From contig OY740773.1 of NCBI GenBank assembly GCA_963513935.1, positions 104,145,291 through 104,209,290 on the forward strand: DNA of 64,000 bases, read 5' to 3'. How positions within the stretch are numbered: the stretch's first letter is position 1; each line of letters starts with the position of its first letter. The notes below the pieces were generated by a model. It worked only from the letters and a program-made list of their open reading frames with translations. It did not search any database and was not told the origin of the DNA. Below, piece after piece: positions 23,201 to 35,734 of this stretch. Origin of the DNA: Aphrophora alni. Taxonomy: Eukaryota > Arthropoda > Insecta > Hemiptera > Aphrophoridae. A program made the position numbers and the translations under genes.

Positions 23201-24040
23201 GGAGAGTTGGTGATAAAAACTTTGTTTGTTTTAGGATTAAATTTATTTATGTAACTTATGGGTGTGGTAAGATAGTTTTTGCAATATTTCTGTTGTATTT
23301 TGGGGTTTTGTATCATTTTTATGTTTTGGTATAAAATAACATTTACATGTAACAAATTGCTATTGTTGTCTTCATTTTCAAATTATTTTAGTGAGATTTA
23401 TATATTTTTCATGATCACAATTTAAAATTATTTTGTTACTATGGATATAAATTGAACTACTATTATTGTAAACAAAACAATGGATCAAACAACAGTTTTT
23501 ATTTTTAAAATCTCATGTATTCATTTTTTAAACCTCCATCAGTCATACTCTAAAAATGAAATGATACATTTGCGTTTAAACACTTCCTACGACTCCATAA
23601 TTGTGATTGTGCGAGTGTTTTAATAAATGAATATGTGTTATAAAAATATTTAGCATCAACAAATTATATTAGACATGTAAAGTTGCAAATCAAAATAATT
23701 TTGTTTTTTCAATGAAAATTGGTGCTTTTAGTCAAACAATAAGTGAGTGGAAAAGACAAAGTGCATAATATTAAATTACTTTTTTTAAAGTTAAAAACTA
23801 GAATCTTTTTACTAACAAAAGCAATAATAAATGATAAATCCTGTACACAAAACTTACACCTCTAAAACTGGAAAAAGATTAATAGTCGCACTGTATCAGT
23901 TTCATAATTTTATTTCTGAAAATATCATAGTTTAACCACATTGATACAAAAACCTAGATCCGGGTTCCCTCAGTTAATTCCATTGAGCTGTCGATGAGCC
24001 TGAAGTAGGAATATATTGGGATGGAGGGGATCACCAAACT
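20272..24040. other. intergenic AT-rich DNA, nothing recognised
   Basis: Only short chance frames are present. I see no protein family, structured RNA or clear repeat boundary in this 3.8-kb stretch. Confidence 0.5.
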
Positions 24041-24044
24041 GCGC

Positions 24045-24109
24045 CCTAAAAAATGGCGGCACAAAGTGTTAAGCTTGTATCAAATTTGATTTACCGCGAC
24101 CGATGGAGG
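24045..24109. mobile_element. possible piggyBac-like right terminus
   Basis: AAAATGGCGGCAC followed by ATGGAGGG directly before TTAA (24110-24113) resembles the right side of the piggyBac relic at 32940-34228, where AAAAATGGCGGTC precedes TAGGG/TTAA. No left end was found. Confidence 0.25.
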
Positions 24110-24113
24110 GTTA

Positions 24114-25689
24114 AAACGTTATTTATTGTGTAGTATAAAATTTTGAGGATTGCTAGTTATGGTATTTAAATGGCATTATATTTAAAATTACACACTTTCA
24201 TAATTTTTTCTAGCTTTTCTACAAAATATAGTGTACCAGTTTAGCAGTTATTTTTGTAATACAAACAACAAATATATTTTAATATATTAAAATTCAATAT
24301 TTTAAGAGATTTCTTTTTTCAAAATTGAAAGCCCCTAATTGACAACTGACGAAAATCCTGAAATGTGCAACATTAAATACTGAAACAAATTTGGTTAGGA
24401 CGGATCGGTGTACAATGTTTTTAGTCAAATAAAAGTGTAGACATACACACCACACGTGCACAAAAAATCACTAGGTATTGAAATTAATTACACAATTATT
24501 TTAATGAAATATGCATGTATGACTTGAGCAATAAACTTTCATGAATTGCTCACTCATGGAATTTGTTTTGCATAGTCAGTGTTTTAAAATAGTAAAATGT
24601 TTTATACAATATTTTTATTTGTGCCAGTAGCTTAAATACATTTAGTTGTTGCTTTTTGTCCAAATATGTGTGTCTTATATTTTAATAAATGTGTTTACAT
24701 TATATATTCTGTATTTGATTTGTTTTTATAATTTTGTAAATTATTTTGTATATTTGAATTTTTGAGACAATTTATATAGAAACATTATTTTAAATAAAAT
24801 GCAAAATATAATTTGAAAATTGTTGTTTGTGTTCAATTAAAATATAAAACAAACATCAAATGGGTCCTAAATTGGTTTTTGGAATAATGTCCACCTCTCG
24901 TATGTGCAGTGCTTGACAGCCCAAAAGCGTGGAGCAATATTAATCAAATTTTGTATATAGACATATTTTGGTTGTATTTTCAGGACAATTTTGACAACTC
25001 AAATTTGACGGTAACTTCCACAAATACTTTCATAGCATTGTGTGGTAATTTCTCAAGAGTGATGGACACTTTAGAAATATTTTTCATACTATACATTATA
25101 TTTCCTATTTTTATAAATTTTGTGTGTGCTATAAAAATTTATGTTGGCATGTTACAGAAAAATAGTCCTTAACTTTCTGAGGAAAATATGCAAGCAATAC
25201 GTACCCTGATACTTTTTTAACACAATTTGCTCTTCATGTATATCTCTTGATTTCTATGCAGAAAGTCTAAAGCTACTTCTCTAGGTAAAACAATTATATC
25301 CATTGGAGTGTTTGACCACTCAAAATTGTCCTTATCCATTTCCGATACTGTATTGAACAACTAGGCCTATAATAAAAGGATTTGAGGTGTAGTTGAATCT
25401 GTTTGTTGTTCAGTATTCGCTATTAAAAAGGCAAAACATTTTTATTGTTAATCTTTTGTAAAACCAACGATTTTAGAGCTATTTTCAAATTTTAATGAGT
25501 GCATTTTGAAATTAGTGAAAAATTATAAAATTTCATAAACTGCAAATTAATAGTATGAAACGTTCTGGAATATTAGTATCAATATCTTAAACCATTTTGG
25601 AGATATATATTTCTGTAGAAAAATATTAGGCGGATGGAAAACTAAGCATTTCACTTTCCCATATATATTTAATATAGGGAAAGTTATGA
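24114..25689. other. intergenic AT-rich DNA, nothing recognised
   Basis: One 87-codon frame at 24909-25172 has low-complexity, membrane-like composition and no family resemblance. I treat it as chance. Confidence 0.5.
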
Positions 25690-25960
25690 TTGGTTAAAAA
25701 AGTCTATAATATAAATGTTTTTGCTTATATATTATCCAATTGGAGGTTAATCAAATACAATTTATTTTAAAGATGTGTTTATCGCAATAGCAAAGCAAGT
25801 TTAGGCCATTTCTTTATACGTAAATATATTTTCAAAAACGGAGTTCATTTTCACTTTCTGATTACCAACTTCTGAATTGACTTTTATGGTGACGATTTGT
25901 TTTAATTGACTTTTATTTGGGTTTGGGTTTGAGTGAGTGAGAAAGTTTGAGTACCATCTA
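25690..25960 (+). repeat. dispersed repeat family R2, copy 3
   Basis: It contains GCAAAGCAAGTTTAGGCC, then GAGTTCATTTTCACTTTCTG and TATGGTGACGATTTGTTTT, colinear with 13325-13720. Confidence 0.5.
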
Positions 25961-26677
25961 TTTCCATTACATCTGTGTATTTATATATTCAAACTGATTT
26001 GAGAAATATAATTCCAAAATAAAGATATGATAATTATTTGTGTATTATTTTCATTACTAGCAACTGAAAATATTTACAATTAACGAAAAGATCTTTTATA
26101 AACATTAATGTTTTTACAGTGTTGACAGTAAAATCAGACTAAATGCAAGACATTTACTTCATTCAAATAAATATACAAGGTAACCTAAAATTAAATGCAA
26201 GAACTTTATTTGTTATAATCTATTAATTTTTTGTTCACAACTGGGCATTTGCGAAGGCAGCATACAATAAATATTTGCCCATTGGTGTTAATTGTTGTGA
26301 CACCCCTGTTGAATTAAATATCCTATACTATTACATACCACAGTCGACACAGAGGTGAAACTTGTCATGATAAAAACCTTGGATGGCCTTACAGGCGAAA
26401 TAACATTATCGATAATTTTTGCAAATTCATAATTAGGCCTATACAAACAAACAAAAATCTATCACTAGTCAAATTCAAATTGACGATCACTTTATATTTA
26501 AAAATAGACGACCTCAGACTCAAGCTATATCCATATCCGTAAAAATCTTGACTATTTTTTGATCCAGTAACTTTATACACAATATAAAATAAGTCTTGAT
26601 ATACCTGGCTAATATTTAAACCTCTTGAGATATAAATGAGAAACCTTCACCTTACTTATTATCAGTTTTCTTGACTT

Positions 26678-26741
26678 TTTATGGTTAAAAATTGTGCCCC
26701 CCATTTTAATTTATGGTTAAAAATTGTGCCCCCCATTTTAA
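26678..26741. repeat. perfect 2 x 32-bp tandem duplication
   Basis: Copies 26678-26709 and 26710-26741 are identical, each containing GGTTAAAAATTGTGCCCCCC. They form the left end of the transposon relic to the right. Confidence 0.9.
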
Positions 26742-27358
26742 AGATGGACTGAGGAGTAACTGTCGACCAGATCATGCCTACATTTCAAAACATGTTTGGA
26801 GAAAGGAAAGCGAACATTTGGTTAGAACAAGACGTAGCAATACCTACTAAGGCCTTAAGTAAAACACTATCTGGACAATGTTTTCCCAAGAAGATGGATT
26901 GGGAGAAAGTGCACTGTGAAATGGGCTAACCAGGTCTCCTGACCTTCCCACTTGACTTCTTCTTTTGGGGTCCATCTGAAAATCCTCATGTACTAAACGA
27001 AGCCTGACCTACAACATACAATTTCACACACAGCCTATGAAATCATTTCCGAATGCTGGTTCAAGTAAAAACTGTTTTAAAACACACGGCTCTCTGTCAA
27101 ACCACTCAAGATCAACAATTTGAGCACTTATTATAAAAAAGGGGTAGAATAACACATTTTCTAATTTAAGAAAAATACAAATTTTGACATTTCAGTTGTA
27201 ATTTTGATTAGGGATATCTTAGAGACTTTTTTTCTAGTCGTCATGTTTCTTTTAAATAGCTTTTTTCAATGATATGTCAAAAGATAAGGTTGTCATTAAA
27301 AAAAAAAAAAAAATTGCCCCCCTTTAAAAAGGGGAGGGACAATTTTTAATCACCATTA
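26680..27358 (+). mobile_element. DDE transposon relic with inverted ends
   Basis: The left end GGTTAAAAATTGTGCCCCCC is matched by the reverse complement of the right end (27322-27358, GATTAAAAATTGTCCCTCCC). Between them is a broken plus-strand transposase fragment. The element is about 680 bp, shorter than an autonomous copy. No exact target-site duplication was established. Confidence 0.65.
26770..27140 (+). pseudogene. transposase fragment (IS630/Tc1-mariner type DDE)
   Basis: The frame reads FQNMFGERKANIWLEQDVAI, then a decayed SPDL block seen as PLDFFFWGPSENPHVLNEA, then a C-terminal region ending QQFEHLL. Insect relatives have WFQQDGA...PDLTPLDFFLWG...HFEHLL in this order. Catalytic positions are not all preserved and stops occur. 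Confidence 0.7.
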
Positions 27359-27456
27359 AAATTCAATAAAGTATAATGAAGGTTTCTTGTTGATGTTTGA
27401 AGGCGTAATTTCAATGGTGAAACCTGAAAATAAAATGTATTTCAAGAAAGATTTAA

Positions 27457-28139
27457 CCCTTCAACGCGGTAAGCCGTTCCGAGCGCTAGACCCTCTGGTG
27501 CGGTAGTGAAAATCGTCTTCTAACATTTCCTCCTCTTGTGTATTGTCTGGCGGGACATTATACGTATTGACATTTACTGTAACTTCCTCATTATCTAAGA
27601 TTATTGCGGTATCATTAGCCACATTGCATATATTTACAACTTCATCACCACTATCATGATTACCTTCAATATTTGGATCACAATGGAACTCCATTCTGCC
27701 GCCAACAACTCGCGAATATTATCACTTTGCGGTTCCCACATTATCACTAAAACACAATATACACTAGAACTAACCACACGATCTACTGCCGAACTGTTAA
27801 AAATATTACACTTATAAATAAATGAGGTTATAATAACCTATAACACACGAGAGCCCTCCACGAACCCGCTACACAGACTGAGTAAATCAGCTGTTTCTAT
27901 ATAGCCACGTGTTGTTTCCTTTTCTGAAGGTCACGGTGGTCTAGAAATAAAAATCAATAACTCAACAGATGGCATTTCTCTTGGCAATGTTCTGGGTAAA
28001 CGCTTAGTTCATAAAAGTTATTTATTTAGACGCTAGAATGTAGCACGTACCACAGCGACATTTAGCGTCTTTAGACGGGCGGCCGCGCCAGAAGGTGAAA
28101 GTTTGGCCGCGTCTATAGACGGTTCACCGCGTTGAAGGG
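27457..28139 (-). mobile_element. short piggyBac element (MITE-like) with TTAA sites
   Basis: TTAA lies at 27453-27456 and 28140-28143. Both ends start CCCTTCAACGCGGT in inverted orientation, with further partial similarity (AAGCCGT against GAACCGT). The element is 683 bp. It keeps a short acidic minus-strand frame but lacks the catalytic domain. Confidence 0.9.
27461..27694 (-). pseudogene. 77-residue remnant inside piggyBac MITE
   Basis: It starts MEFHCDPNIEGNHDSGDEVV, is strongly acidic, and ends RTRGSSARNGLPR by running into the left terminal repeat. Acidic N termini are usual for piggyBac transposases, so this is probably the N-terminal remnant left after internal deletion. It has no known function. 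Confidence 0.5.
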
Positions 28140-28378
28140 TTAACAAGTATGCTTCAGGATTCAAGAAGAAGCCAATTGTGCATTCAATAGGGGTAATTAT
28201 GTAGTGTACCTCTCTCCACAATTGTTAAAAATCATGCCAACTATTTAGCTTCTTTGTCATTAACCAGATATTTTTTGGCCATAGTTTAGTGTCTTGCTTG
28301 ACTATAGCAAGATGATAACAAAACAGTTTTCAAAATGTTGTCGCAATGTTTAATAAAAGAGAAAAAAACACATTAAAT

Positions 28379-28541
28379 TTCACAATAAAGGAAATCAACG
28401 ATTCCTGGAACTACAACCAACTATGGATTTAGTTGTAAACCATGGTGGATGACGACTGTTATCGAAACGTAAGCAATACATTTATTATCTTAGTTTTGGT
28501 TTTGTGGTTCGGGGAATTCTTTTTCTTTATTGTGAATATTG
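28379..28541 (+). mobile_element. possible Penelope-like terminal fragment
   Basis: Short inverted arms (CACAATAAAGGAAA near 28381 against TTTCTTTATTGTG near 28529) flank the block GGATGACGACTGTTATCG followed by AAACGTAAGC. It has the TGACGA...GAAAC order seen in PF3 but weaker stems. No target-site duplication was found. 28144-28378 holds nothing else recognised. Confidence 0.35.
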
Positions 28542-29915
28542 CCACAGTACTTCTTGAACATATGATTAAAGTTCATGATTTATAAACTAACATATACACT
28601 AAAGTACCATAATCCCTAGCCTTTTGAAATGTTATTTCCAATAAATTAATAATACTCCTACTTACCTGCACCCTAGCATTATTTCCATGAACTAAAAGAT
28701 TATTTAAAAAATAATTAATAAATCTGTAATATTCTTTACCGACTTTCCTTTAGTGAGAGGGACAAATTGACTAAATTTTTAGTAAATTGTTCAGCCTCAC
28801 TGAGAAAAATATGTCGGTAATATTATTGCAGATTTAATATTCCATAACAATTCACATTTCAAAGTGCTGTTATCTGGCGATAAAAGTTTGTACTATTTGC
28901 ATTTAATTCTCCATAAGGTGCTGCTTTCTAGCCTAATTGTTTTAGGTACAATAAATTAATTAATTCCTTGTCAAGGAGGTGCTGCATACTACTAAACTAG
29001 CAAAAATCGAACCTATAAATATTTTCAGAAAAATGAAAAAAAACCTAAAATTTAATGAGTGTTTTCAATGTCTGAAGAGACAGTTTGATTCAGAATTAAA
29101 TTCTGCATCTGTTTATGAAAAATTACTGTTTTTCAAAAGTTGAAATTTGGTCTTTTTTAGCAATTAATTCCTCAGAAAATATTTACAATTTGAAAGAACC
29201 CAATGAAAATTTGAACTTTCTTCATTATGAACAGAAATATTCAAATCATTTGGATTATTAGTTGCTGAGATACAAACGTTTTTTAAGAGGCTTAAAAGTG
29301 ACAAAATGGGTTTTGTTAAAAATGGACATTGTTCATCACGTTTAAATTGATATTTCTTCCAAACTAGTAGCGATACCGAAAAGATTTTTTCAGTGAATGA
29401 TCTACTTTGGATTCTGCGTCTATTGATGTATATATTATTGAAATTAAAAAATATATACGGTATATATTTTATAACTTGCTATTTATTTCAAACTTTTTTA
29501 AACCTTGGTATTTTTTCTTGTAGGCTTTTTGATACTTCATTTCTTGCAAACTATATGATATTTCCAATTTGAACTTTTGTCTCTATTCAATCAAAATGTC
29601 ATAGGGATCAGTTGAATAGGTATTGAGCTACAGCCATTTGAAAGGAAGGCCTTGAAAGTTCCAGAACTAAAATTGTTAAACATGGGAAATTTGTATATTT
29701 AATAAATTCAATTTCTTGCAAAACATTTTGCGATGTAAAGAAAATTTGTAGGGGTTGTTCTTCTAATTCTACATGTCTTGATTTACATATCATTGGTTTT
29801 TGTTAATGATTCAGTTTTGTTTGTGCTAAAATATTTTTAAAGCTTGTGAGATGCGATTGTCTCGTATAAAGCCTTAAACATATTATGTAGTACATACAAA
29901 GACATTCCCACATTT
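28542..29915. other. intergenic AT-rich DNA, nothing recognised
   Basis: No protein family or clear repeat is visible. Confidence 0.5.
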
Positions 29916-29919
29916 GAAA

Positions 29920-30640
29920 ACACAGATTGTGGGGATATATGCAGATGATATAGCGATATCAGCACAGTCTGGCAATCACATATAATACAAAGTAGTCTAC
30001 AAAAAGCACTATTGACCCACGACTCACATACTGGAGAGTGAAAGTGAATGAGTCAAAGCACTGTTGCTTTCCAAAATGACGCACAATCAAACTCAACACA
30101 CCTCTACTCTTATTAAACTAAAATATACACTGGGCGAATCAAGCTAAGTACCTGGATAGGAAACTGACATGGTCAGCCTACATAAACTACACTCTTAAAA
30201 GAGCAAACGTAAAACTCTTCCAGTTGTATCCATTGTTCAACAAAACAAGTTCTCTCTCATTGAAAATGGTCCTCATAAGAGTTGTTGTCACTACTCATGA
30301 GTATGCAGTTCCCGTCTTGGGACAACCACATCCGAAGACTACAACTATTCCAAAACAAAGTTTTGAGAATAGTGACTTAAGTACAAATTTGCACCAAACT
30401 TGGAACAATAAACGACAACTAGAATGTGCCTTTTATCAAACAACACATCCAACATTTAACAGTAAAACTTTACAAGGGGGTTCAATCACACCCCACATCT
30501 ACATTAATTTCCTCACTTGGCAGATACAAAACAACATCTGATAAACACAGAAGACCGCTGTCCCTAATCTATGACAGACCACCTGCTGGCCTTGTAATGC
30601 CCATCACACCCTTATTACTGTGACCTTCTCCTAATTGTTA
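29920..30640 (+). pseudogene. Jockey-type reverse transcriptase relic
   Basis: The catalytic block appears as GIYADDIAISAQSGN near 29937. About 220 bp later comes LDRKLTWSAYINYTLKRANV, then KLFQLYPLFNKTSSLSLK and a decayed ITYASPVWG-type block. The order matches the C-terminal half of a Jockey RT. Several stops and frame changes make it a pseudogene. No ends were identified. Confidence 0.85.
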
Positions 30641-32165
30641 TGCCTATCAAATCTGTTTCAGAACTGGTAGAGGAAACATAGATGCACGAGACAAGACCTA
30701 CAGTAGCTCAGAGATATTGCTTGCAACTCCTTGTTGCAGGCGCAGTTATCAGCACATTGTTGCATGCAGCATGTGGGGTAGATAGGGGTAGCCTATTAAC
30801 AGGAAGGAAGGTGGTTTTTAGTGAGTAAGATCTCATACTATTAGGAAGATCGGATGTCTCCCTGTATTTATTTGCTTACGGCGTGCTGTTACTTTGCATT
30901 AAACTGAAATAACGCATTTCAATTCTTATATTTAGAAATTATTTTAATGGTCAATCTTAATGAACCAATAATATTATGTTTTCTGGAGGGCTAAGTTCAA
31001 ATGTTATAATTGCTGAGTTTATTCCGATCTTAAATCTCGTTAATATAACTACAAAATTTGTCCATGATGAAAGTTTTTAATTAATTGTCCTATTTCCAAA
31101 TCTCTAAATATGTTGTTGATTTTTATAAAATTCAAAATCCATTTGATATATATGCAAAAATTGTTGTGTTTTTACTACTTTGTCCCACAAACTAAAAACA
31201 TAAATTTGAATTAATTGGCAGACTTTCAATATTTTACTGGTTTTGAAATGACGAGATAAAATCAGGATACAAGTTTTTTAGGAAATTGTTTGTCATTAAA
31301 AAAAAAAAGATACTAGGAGTTTTGGAATATTTGTCTCTGTAAACTGCACTACAGATCAAGGGCCAATTTTGAGATATTCTACCATAAAAGATATTTGTGG
31401 TTCATTTTCACTTTTTAAAAATTTCAGAGCTACAGAGTTTTTGCAATATATTTAAATTATGGATTTCAGTACTTAGGCAATATATAATTTAAAACTCAAA
31501 AACATCTTCAAAAGATATTAAAATGTTGTTGTGTTAAATGAGAAATTACCTATTAGGAATTATTAGTCTATAATAGAATTCATCTAATAAGCTAGAACTT
31601 GCAATAAATATGAAGACAGACAAATTAAAAAAAAAACAATAGTGTAATATCAAAAAGTTGTCATGTTCAGAACAAAAAAATAACTTGTAAAGTTTCACAG
31701 GTCATTGAAATCATAACTTGAAAAGAAAATTGAAGTAATACATTTTAAGAAATAACCTACTGACTTAATAAATTGTAACGGTACATAATTATACATTAAA
31801 TATTACTGAAATAATATCCTGGAATCACACAAAGTTAAGCTGCACATCCAAGTTCAATCTTTTCACAAATCAACCTACAGTAAATAACTCCTAAGTCAAG
31901 AAACATTGTTTTAGGTAGAGATTCTGGACCAAGAAAAGAGTGTATCACTGCTCTACTGCTTGCATTTCTACAAACATACACAAGTTTTAACTAATGTTTT
32001 TGTTCTTATCATTTGTAGAAGTTTTAGTGTTGTCTTTTAATAATAGCCTACTAAATTTATTTGTTCAGTCAATTAATATTACATTTAAAATTTAAATGGT
32101 TTAATATGAATTAAAAACTAATAAAAAATTACCTGTACTAAGTCTAGTAGTAGACATTGAAAAAA
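30641..32165. other. intergenic AT-rich DNA, nothing recognised
   Basis: No coding or structural signal was identified by eye. Confidence 0.5.
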
Positions 32166-32169
32166 TTTA

Positions 32170-32265
32170 AGTTTGTAAAATGGTGAGTACAGGCTTGGGA
32201 ATTCCAAGGGGGACCTTGCTGGATTTACAACCTTTTTCATGTAGTCTTGCAATATCATAAATGAT
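32170..32265 (+). repeat. dispersed repeat family S1, partial copy 2
   Basis: It keeps GAATTCCAAGGGGGACC and then CCTTTTTCATGTAGTCTTG; the rest of the family sequence is missing. Confidence 0.5.
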
Positions 32266-32939
32266 TGCATGTTTTAATATCACTGTGTAAAATAAATAGT
32301 TCAGAATAGGATAGACCATTGAAAATTAAAGAAAGCATTCAGGGGTTAATAGCAGGATGGGCGTGATTGAATATAAACATAAGATAGATATTTAAAATAC
32401 CGATACTTATATAGTGTAGATGTCTTTGGTCTTACTTTGCTTGGTTATAAAATTACAAAAGTAAAAATTTGGAACATCAATCATGAGATTAAATACAAAT
32501 TTTTGCAAAATTCATTTAGTAGAAATCTTATTTTGAAAAGTAAACATACTAATTTTGATTGCAATTCGCTTCCCCCCCCCCCATACAAATAGAAAATGAA
32601 AAGTACCAAATTGATATATACATGGGTTAAGTATGTATTGCAATAGGAATTCGGGAGTTCTATAGTTACTTTTAAAATAGTCACTTGTAAAGCCTATTTT
32701 AAAGATTCTAATTTTTAACCATTAATTTTTTACATACAAATTACGAAAGAATATAATTTTTAACAGTTAAATTAAAACATCAAATCAACGAGAATTTGAT
32801 TAGATTTTAACCATCGAGATAAACAACATGGCGCATGATACTTTCATATTGAACTATCATAGTTTCTATTAAAATATGACAATTTTGGTGGTTCTATAAT
32901 CATATAATCAATATTTAATGTAAATGATATTTGAATTAT

Positions 32940-34228
32940 GTTAATATAATTTGACGCTGTATTCAGCGCACATAGCACCGGCTACGTCGACACCTCCCTT
33001 AGTTGAATTGTAATGTTATTATGCTGGGCTTCTTCTTTTCACCAGTAGAAGGGTCAATTTCACTGTCGTTGTGCATGGATGACCGCAAAATAACACTTTT
33101 GTTTCTCTTGGGTACATAAGATACTATCGTCAAATCTTTTTGAAAACCAAAAATGCTTGAATGTTGTTTCCTTCTTGATTTTAGAAGAAAGCTTGGAGGT
33201 ATTTGAGGCTTGTTCTTCCTCAAAGTACTCACAAGTGTTAATTTGTATTCTTTCAAAAGAGTTCTGGCAGCGTCGTACGATGTAAACCAGTTGTCAAGTG
33301 TACCGTTACGACCGCTGCCTTTGATAAGCTCGACCAACCGGAAGATAACATCATCGGCCTTGTTACTTATCTTGTAAGGACTGTTGGGCCTGTGCACCAC
33401 AATACACTTCAAAGTTTTTTACATAATATGTCTTTGAGCAAGCCAATATAAATACCTTAATGCCGTACTTTGCAGGCTTATTAGGTATATACATTCTAAA
33501 TGAACAACGCCCTCGGAACGGCACAAGCTGCTCATCCAATGTTGCACATTCAGAAATAGTATTACATTCAGTATTTTTTACAGTTCGAGACGAGTAAGTC
33601 AAGAAGCTGTCTGACTGCTGAAAGTTTGTCATAGGGTTTTCGAACATTCCATGTCGTTACGTCGTCAAAACGGATACATCTTGAAATGAATCTAAACCGC
33701 CTCAAAGACATTCCAGCCCTAAAAATTTCAAACCCAGTCCCATCTGTCTCAAAATTCACTAAAATTCATCCGTCCACCATGTAAAACCCCTGCCATGTAT
33801 ATATGATCACTATACAATTGAAAATCGAGGTCAGCGTCCGAATCATCAACTTCGCTTTTACATAAAATACGATCAATTTCACTAGCACTCTCCACTTTTC
33901 TGTTACCCATATTGATAAATAAGATATAGTTAAAAGCACTGCCCTATATACATGTTTAAAATTGTCAATAGTATTAAAATGAGTACAAACAAAAATAAAA
34001 AACCGCCCTAGAACACAAAACAGCTATGTCAAAAAAAGTCGCGTGACAGGCCCACAAGATATTCAAACGCGTGATAACTGATGATTGAGAGTTAAGTTGA
34101 CAAATATGCGACACCAGCGCATTCTGTCGACTCTTTTAGGAAGGTACTCAGAAAAATGGCGGTCTGCAACGCCTATGACCTTGAATCTAACCTTATAGCC
34201 TCACAGACCCAGCCCGTCCGTTCTAGGG
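32940..34228 (-). mobile_element. piggyBac transposon, truncated at one end
   Basis: The right end is intact: CCCTAGAACGGACGGGCTGG read inward, abutting TTAA at 34229-34232. It starts with the same CCCTAGAA as the classic moth piggyBac terminus. The left end is missing; the transposase stops near 32943 and no inverted partner follows. It lies intergenic, about 0.8 kb past the ERCC8 3' end. Confidence 0.85.
32943..33908 (-). pseudogene. piggyBac transposase, frameshifted and C-terminally truncated
   Basis: The start codon lies at 33908 (MGNRKVESASEIDRIL). Then come a FRAGMSLRRFRFISRC block, LDEQLVPFRGRCSFRMYIPN (first catalytic Asp), NGTLDNWFTSYDAART (second), and, after a frame change near 33000, TKGGVDVAGAMCAEYS (third). 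All three catalytic Asp are still readable, but they lie in different frames. The cysteine-rich C-terminal domain of piggyBac transposases is absent, as is part of the N terminus. Confidence 0.88.
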
Positions 34229-34364
34229 TTAACAATTACAACCATCGTAATATTCATATTTCATGACAAAAAAAAATTGTCAAAAAAAAAAAATTGATAC
34301 TGATTTTATTGTGTAATTACTAGTAGCTCGTCATCTGTTTATACTTCTTTTTTTTTGTTGTTTA

Positions 34365-34520
34365 AAGTTAAAAAAACCTCTCTGTCATCATCGCCTTATA
34401 AAAAAAAAGGAAGAAAAGAACCTTAAATACTCTAAAAGATGAAAGAGAGGGATCTAAACCAAAACTACGTAAAAAAAGGTGTAGATCCAAGAGAGTATCT
34501 CATGGTCATACTCGCTTAAT
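34365..34520 (-). repeat. dispersed repeat family S1, copy 3 (reverse)
   Basis: The reverse complement shows GTGTAGATCC with adjoining GAAAGAGAGGGATCTAA and ACCTCTCTGTCATCATCG blocks shared with 60665-60900. Confidence 0.6.
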
Positions 34521-34934
34521 GAGCTATTTTTTTTTTGGTATCTGATAGACGAGGACCATAGCTATACGGATTTTGAAACCAATTTGATACCATTACATGT
34601 GTGCAAAAAACGCAAAATTATGAAATATTACTCAATACTTGATTATAAACTTCTGGTAGAACATGGACTAGTGGAACCTAAATTACTTAGTGGAATAGAA
34701 ATACTCTGTTTTCTTGGTCCAATTTGTCAGTAGCCTACAGGGTATGATAAAATCCATACCTCTGTCTTTTATCACTTGGTGTACATTTAGGACATAATTT
34801 AAGTCAGTAAAAGTTTATATAATAATTTTAGAACATATAAAATCTATCATTCATCTAATTATAAACTAAATTACTGTTTTTTGAGTAAATTTGTAAGTTT
34901 GTAACAAATGTTTCCTGATGCACTTTAAATGGCT

Positions 34935-34940
34935 TTTATT
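34935..34940 (-). terminator. candidate polyadenylation signal of ERCC8
   Basis: TTTATT on plus is AATAAA on minus, about 90 bp past the ERCC8 stop codon, giving a short 3' UTR. Confidence 0.6.
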
Positions 34941-35027
34941 TTAGAGCCATCCAGATATCTTCACAGTCTGAAGAATGGAATCGATCGTTTCAGGAATGGT
35001 AGATTCCAACAGAATATTTATCTTACG

Positions 35028-35734
35028 TTAATTTTCTTCATCACTGCTCCAACAATCCTCATTAAATGTGACTGGTTTCTTGTCCGTTTCTTCAAATTTT
35101 GATTCCACTTCAACAAAACCATCTGCATTATCCCAAATAAGTAGATTCCTATCATGGCCTCCACTATAGAGTTGTACTTTATTAGAATGATAATAACAAG
35201 AGCTAACTAAATTGTAATGTCCTGAAAGTGTATTAACTCTACGACCAGTTTCCACTTCATAAACAAAAATATTACCTTCCGAAGGTACAAAAACTAAATT
35301 GGGATTCGTCATTGCAGAAACGTCTAACTGCACATGTTTATGTACACTGTTTGTAATATTCCCATAATTAATCATTTGATTCTTTCCATTCATCACATTC
35401 CAAAGTCTTAACGAGTTATCTGTCCCCATAGATAATAAAAACATACCATTGGCGGTAAAGCATAATCCGTTCACTATACCGTCATGTGCTGTATTTGAAT
35501 TTTCATTTTGTGAACTTCCTTTTCCATTGTGATGGTCCAAAGTCATAAGCCAACTTTTCGCTGAACGGATATCCCATAAGATAATTTTACTGTCACAGCT
35601 TCCTGTAGCTAATAAAAACTCATCTTTAGGCGACCACTTGCAGCAAACAACAGAACGACTATGTCCTCTCAATTCGTGAGTGTGTAAACCAGTCTTTAGT
35701 TCAGCCAAAATAACTTGATTGAGGTCTGTTGCAA
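35028..35734 (-). CDS. ERCC8: ERCC8 coding exon 3 (terminal)
   Basis: The acceptor is TATTGTTTTAG; two bases complete Val (VATDLNQV). It contains several WD repeats, the DHHNGKGSSQNENSNTAHDG segment, NGLCFTANGMFLLSMGTDNS and SGGHDRNLLIWD, and ends CWSSDEEN then TAA. The long single exon contrasts with the many-exon vertebrate gene. Confidence 0.95.
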
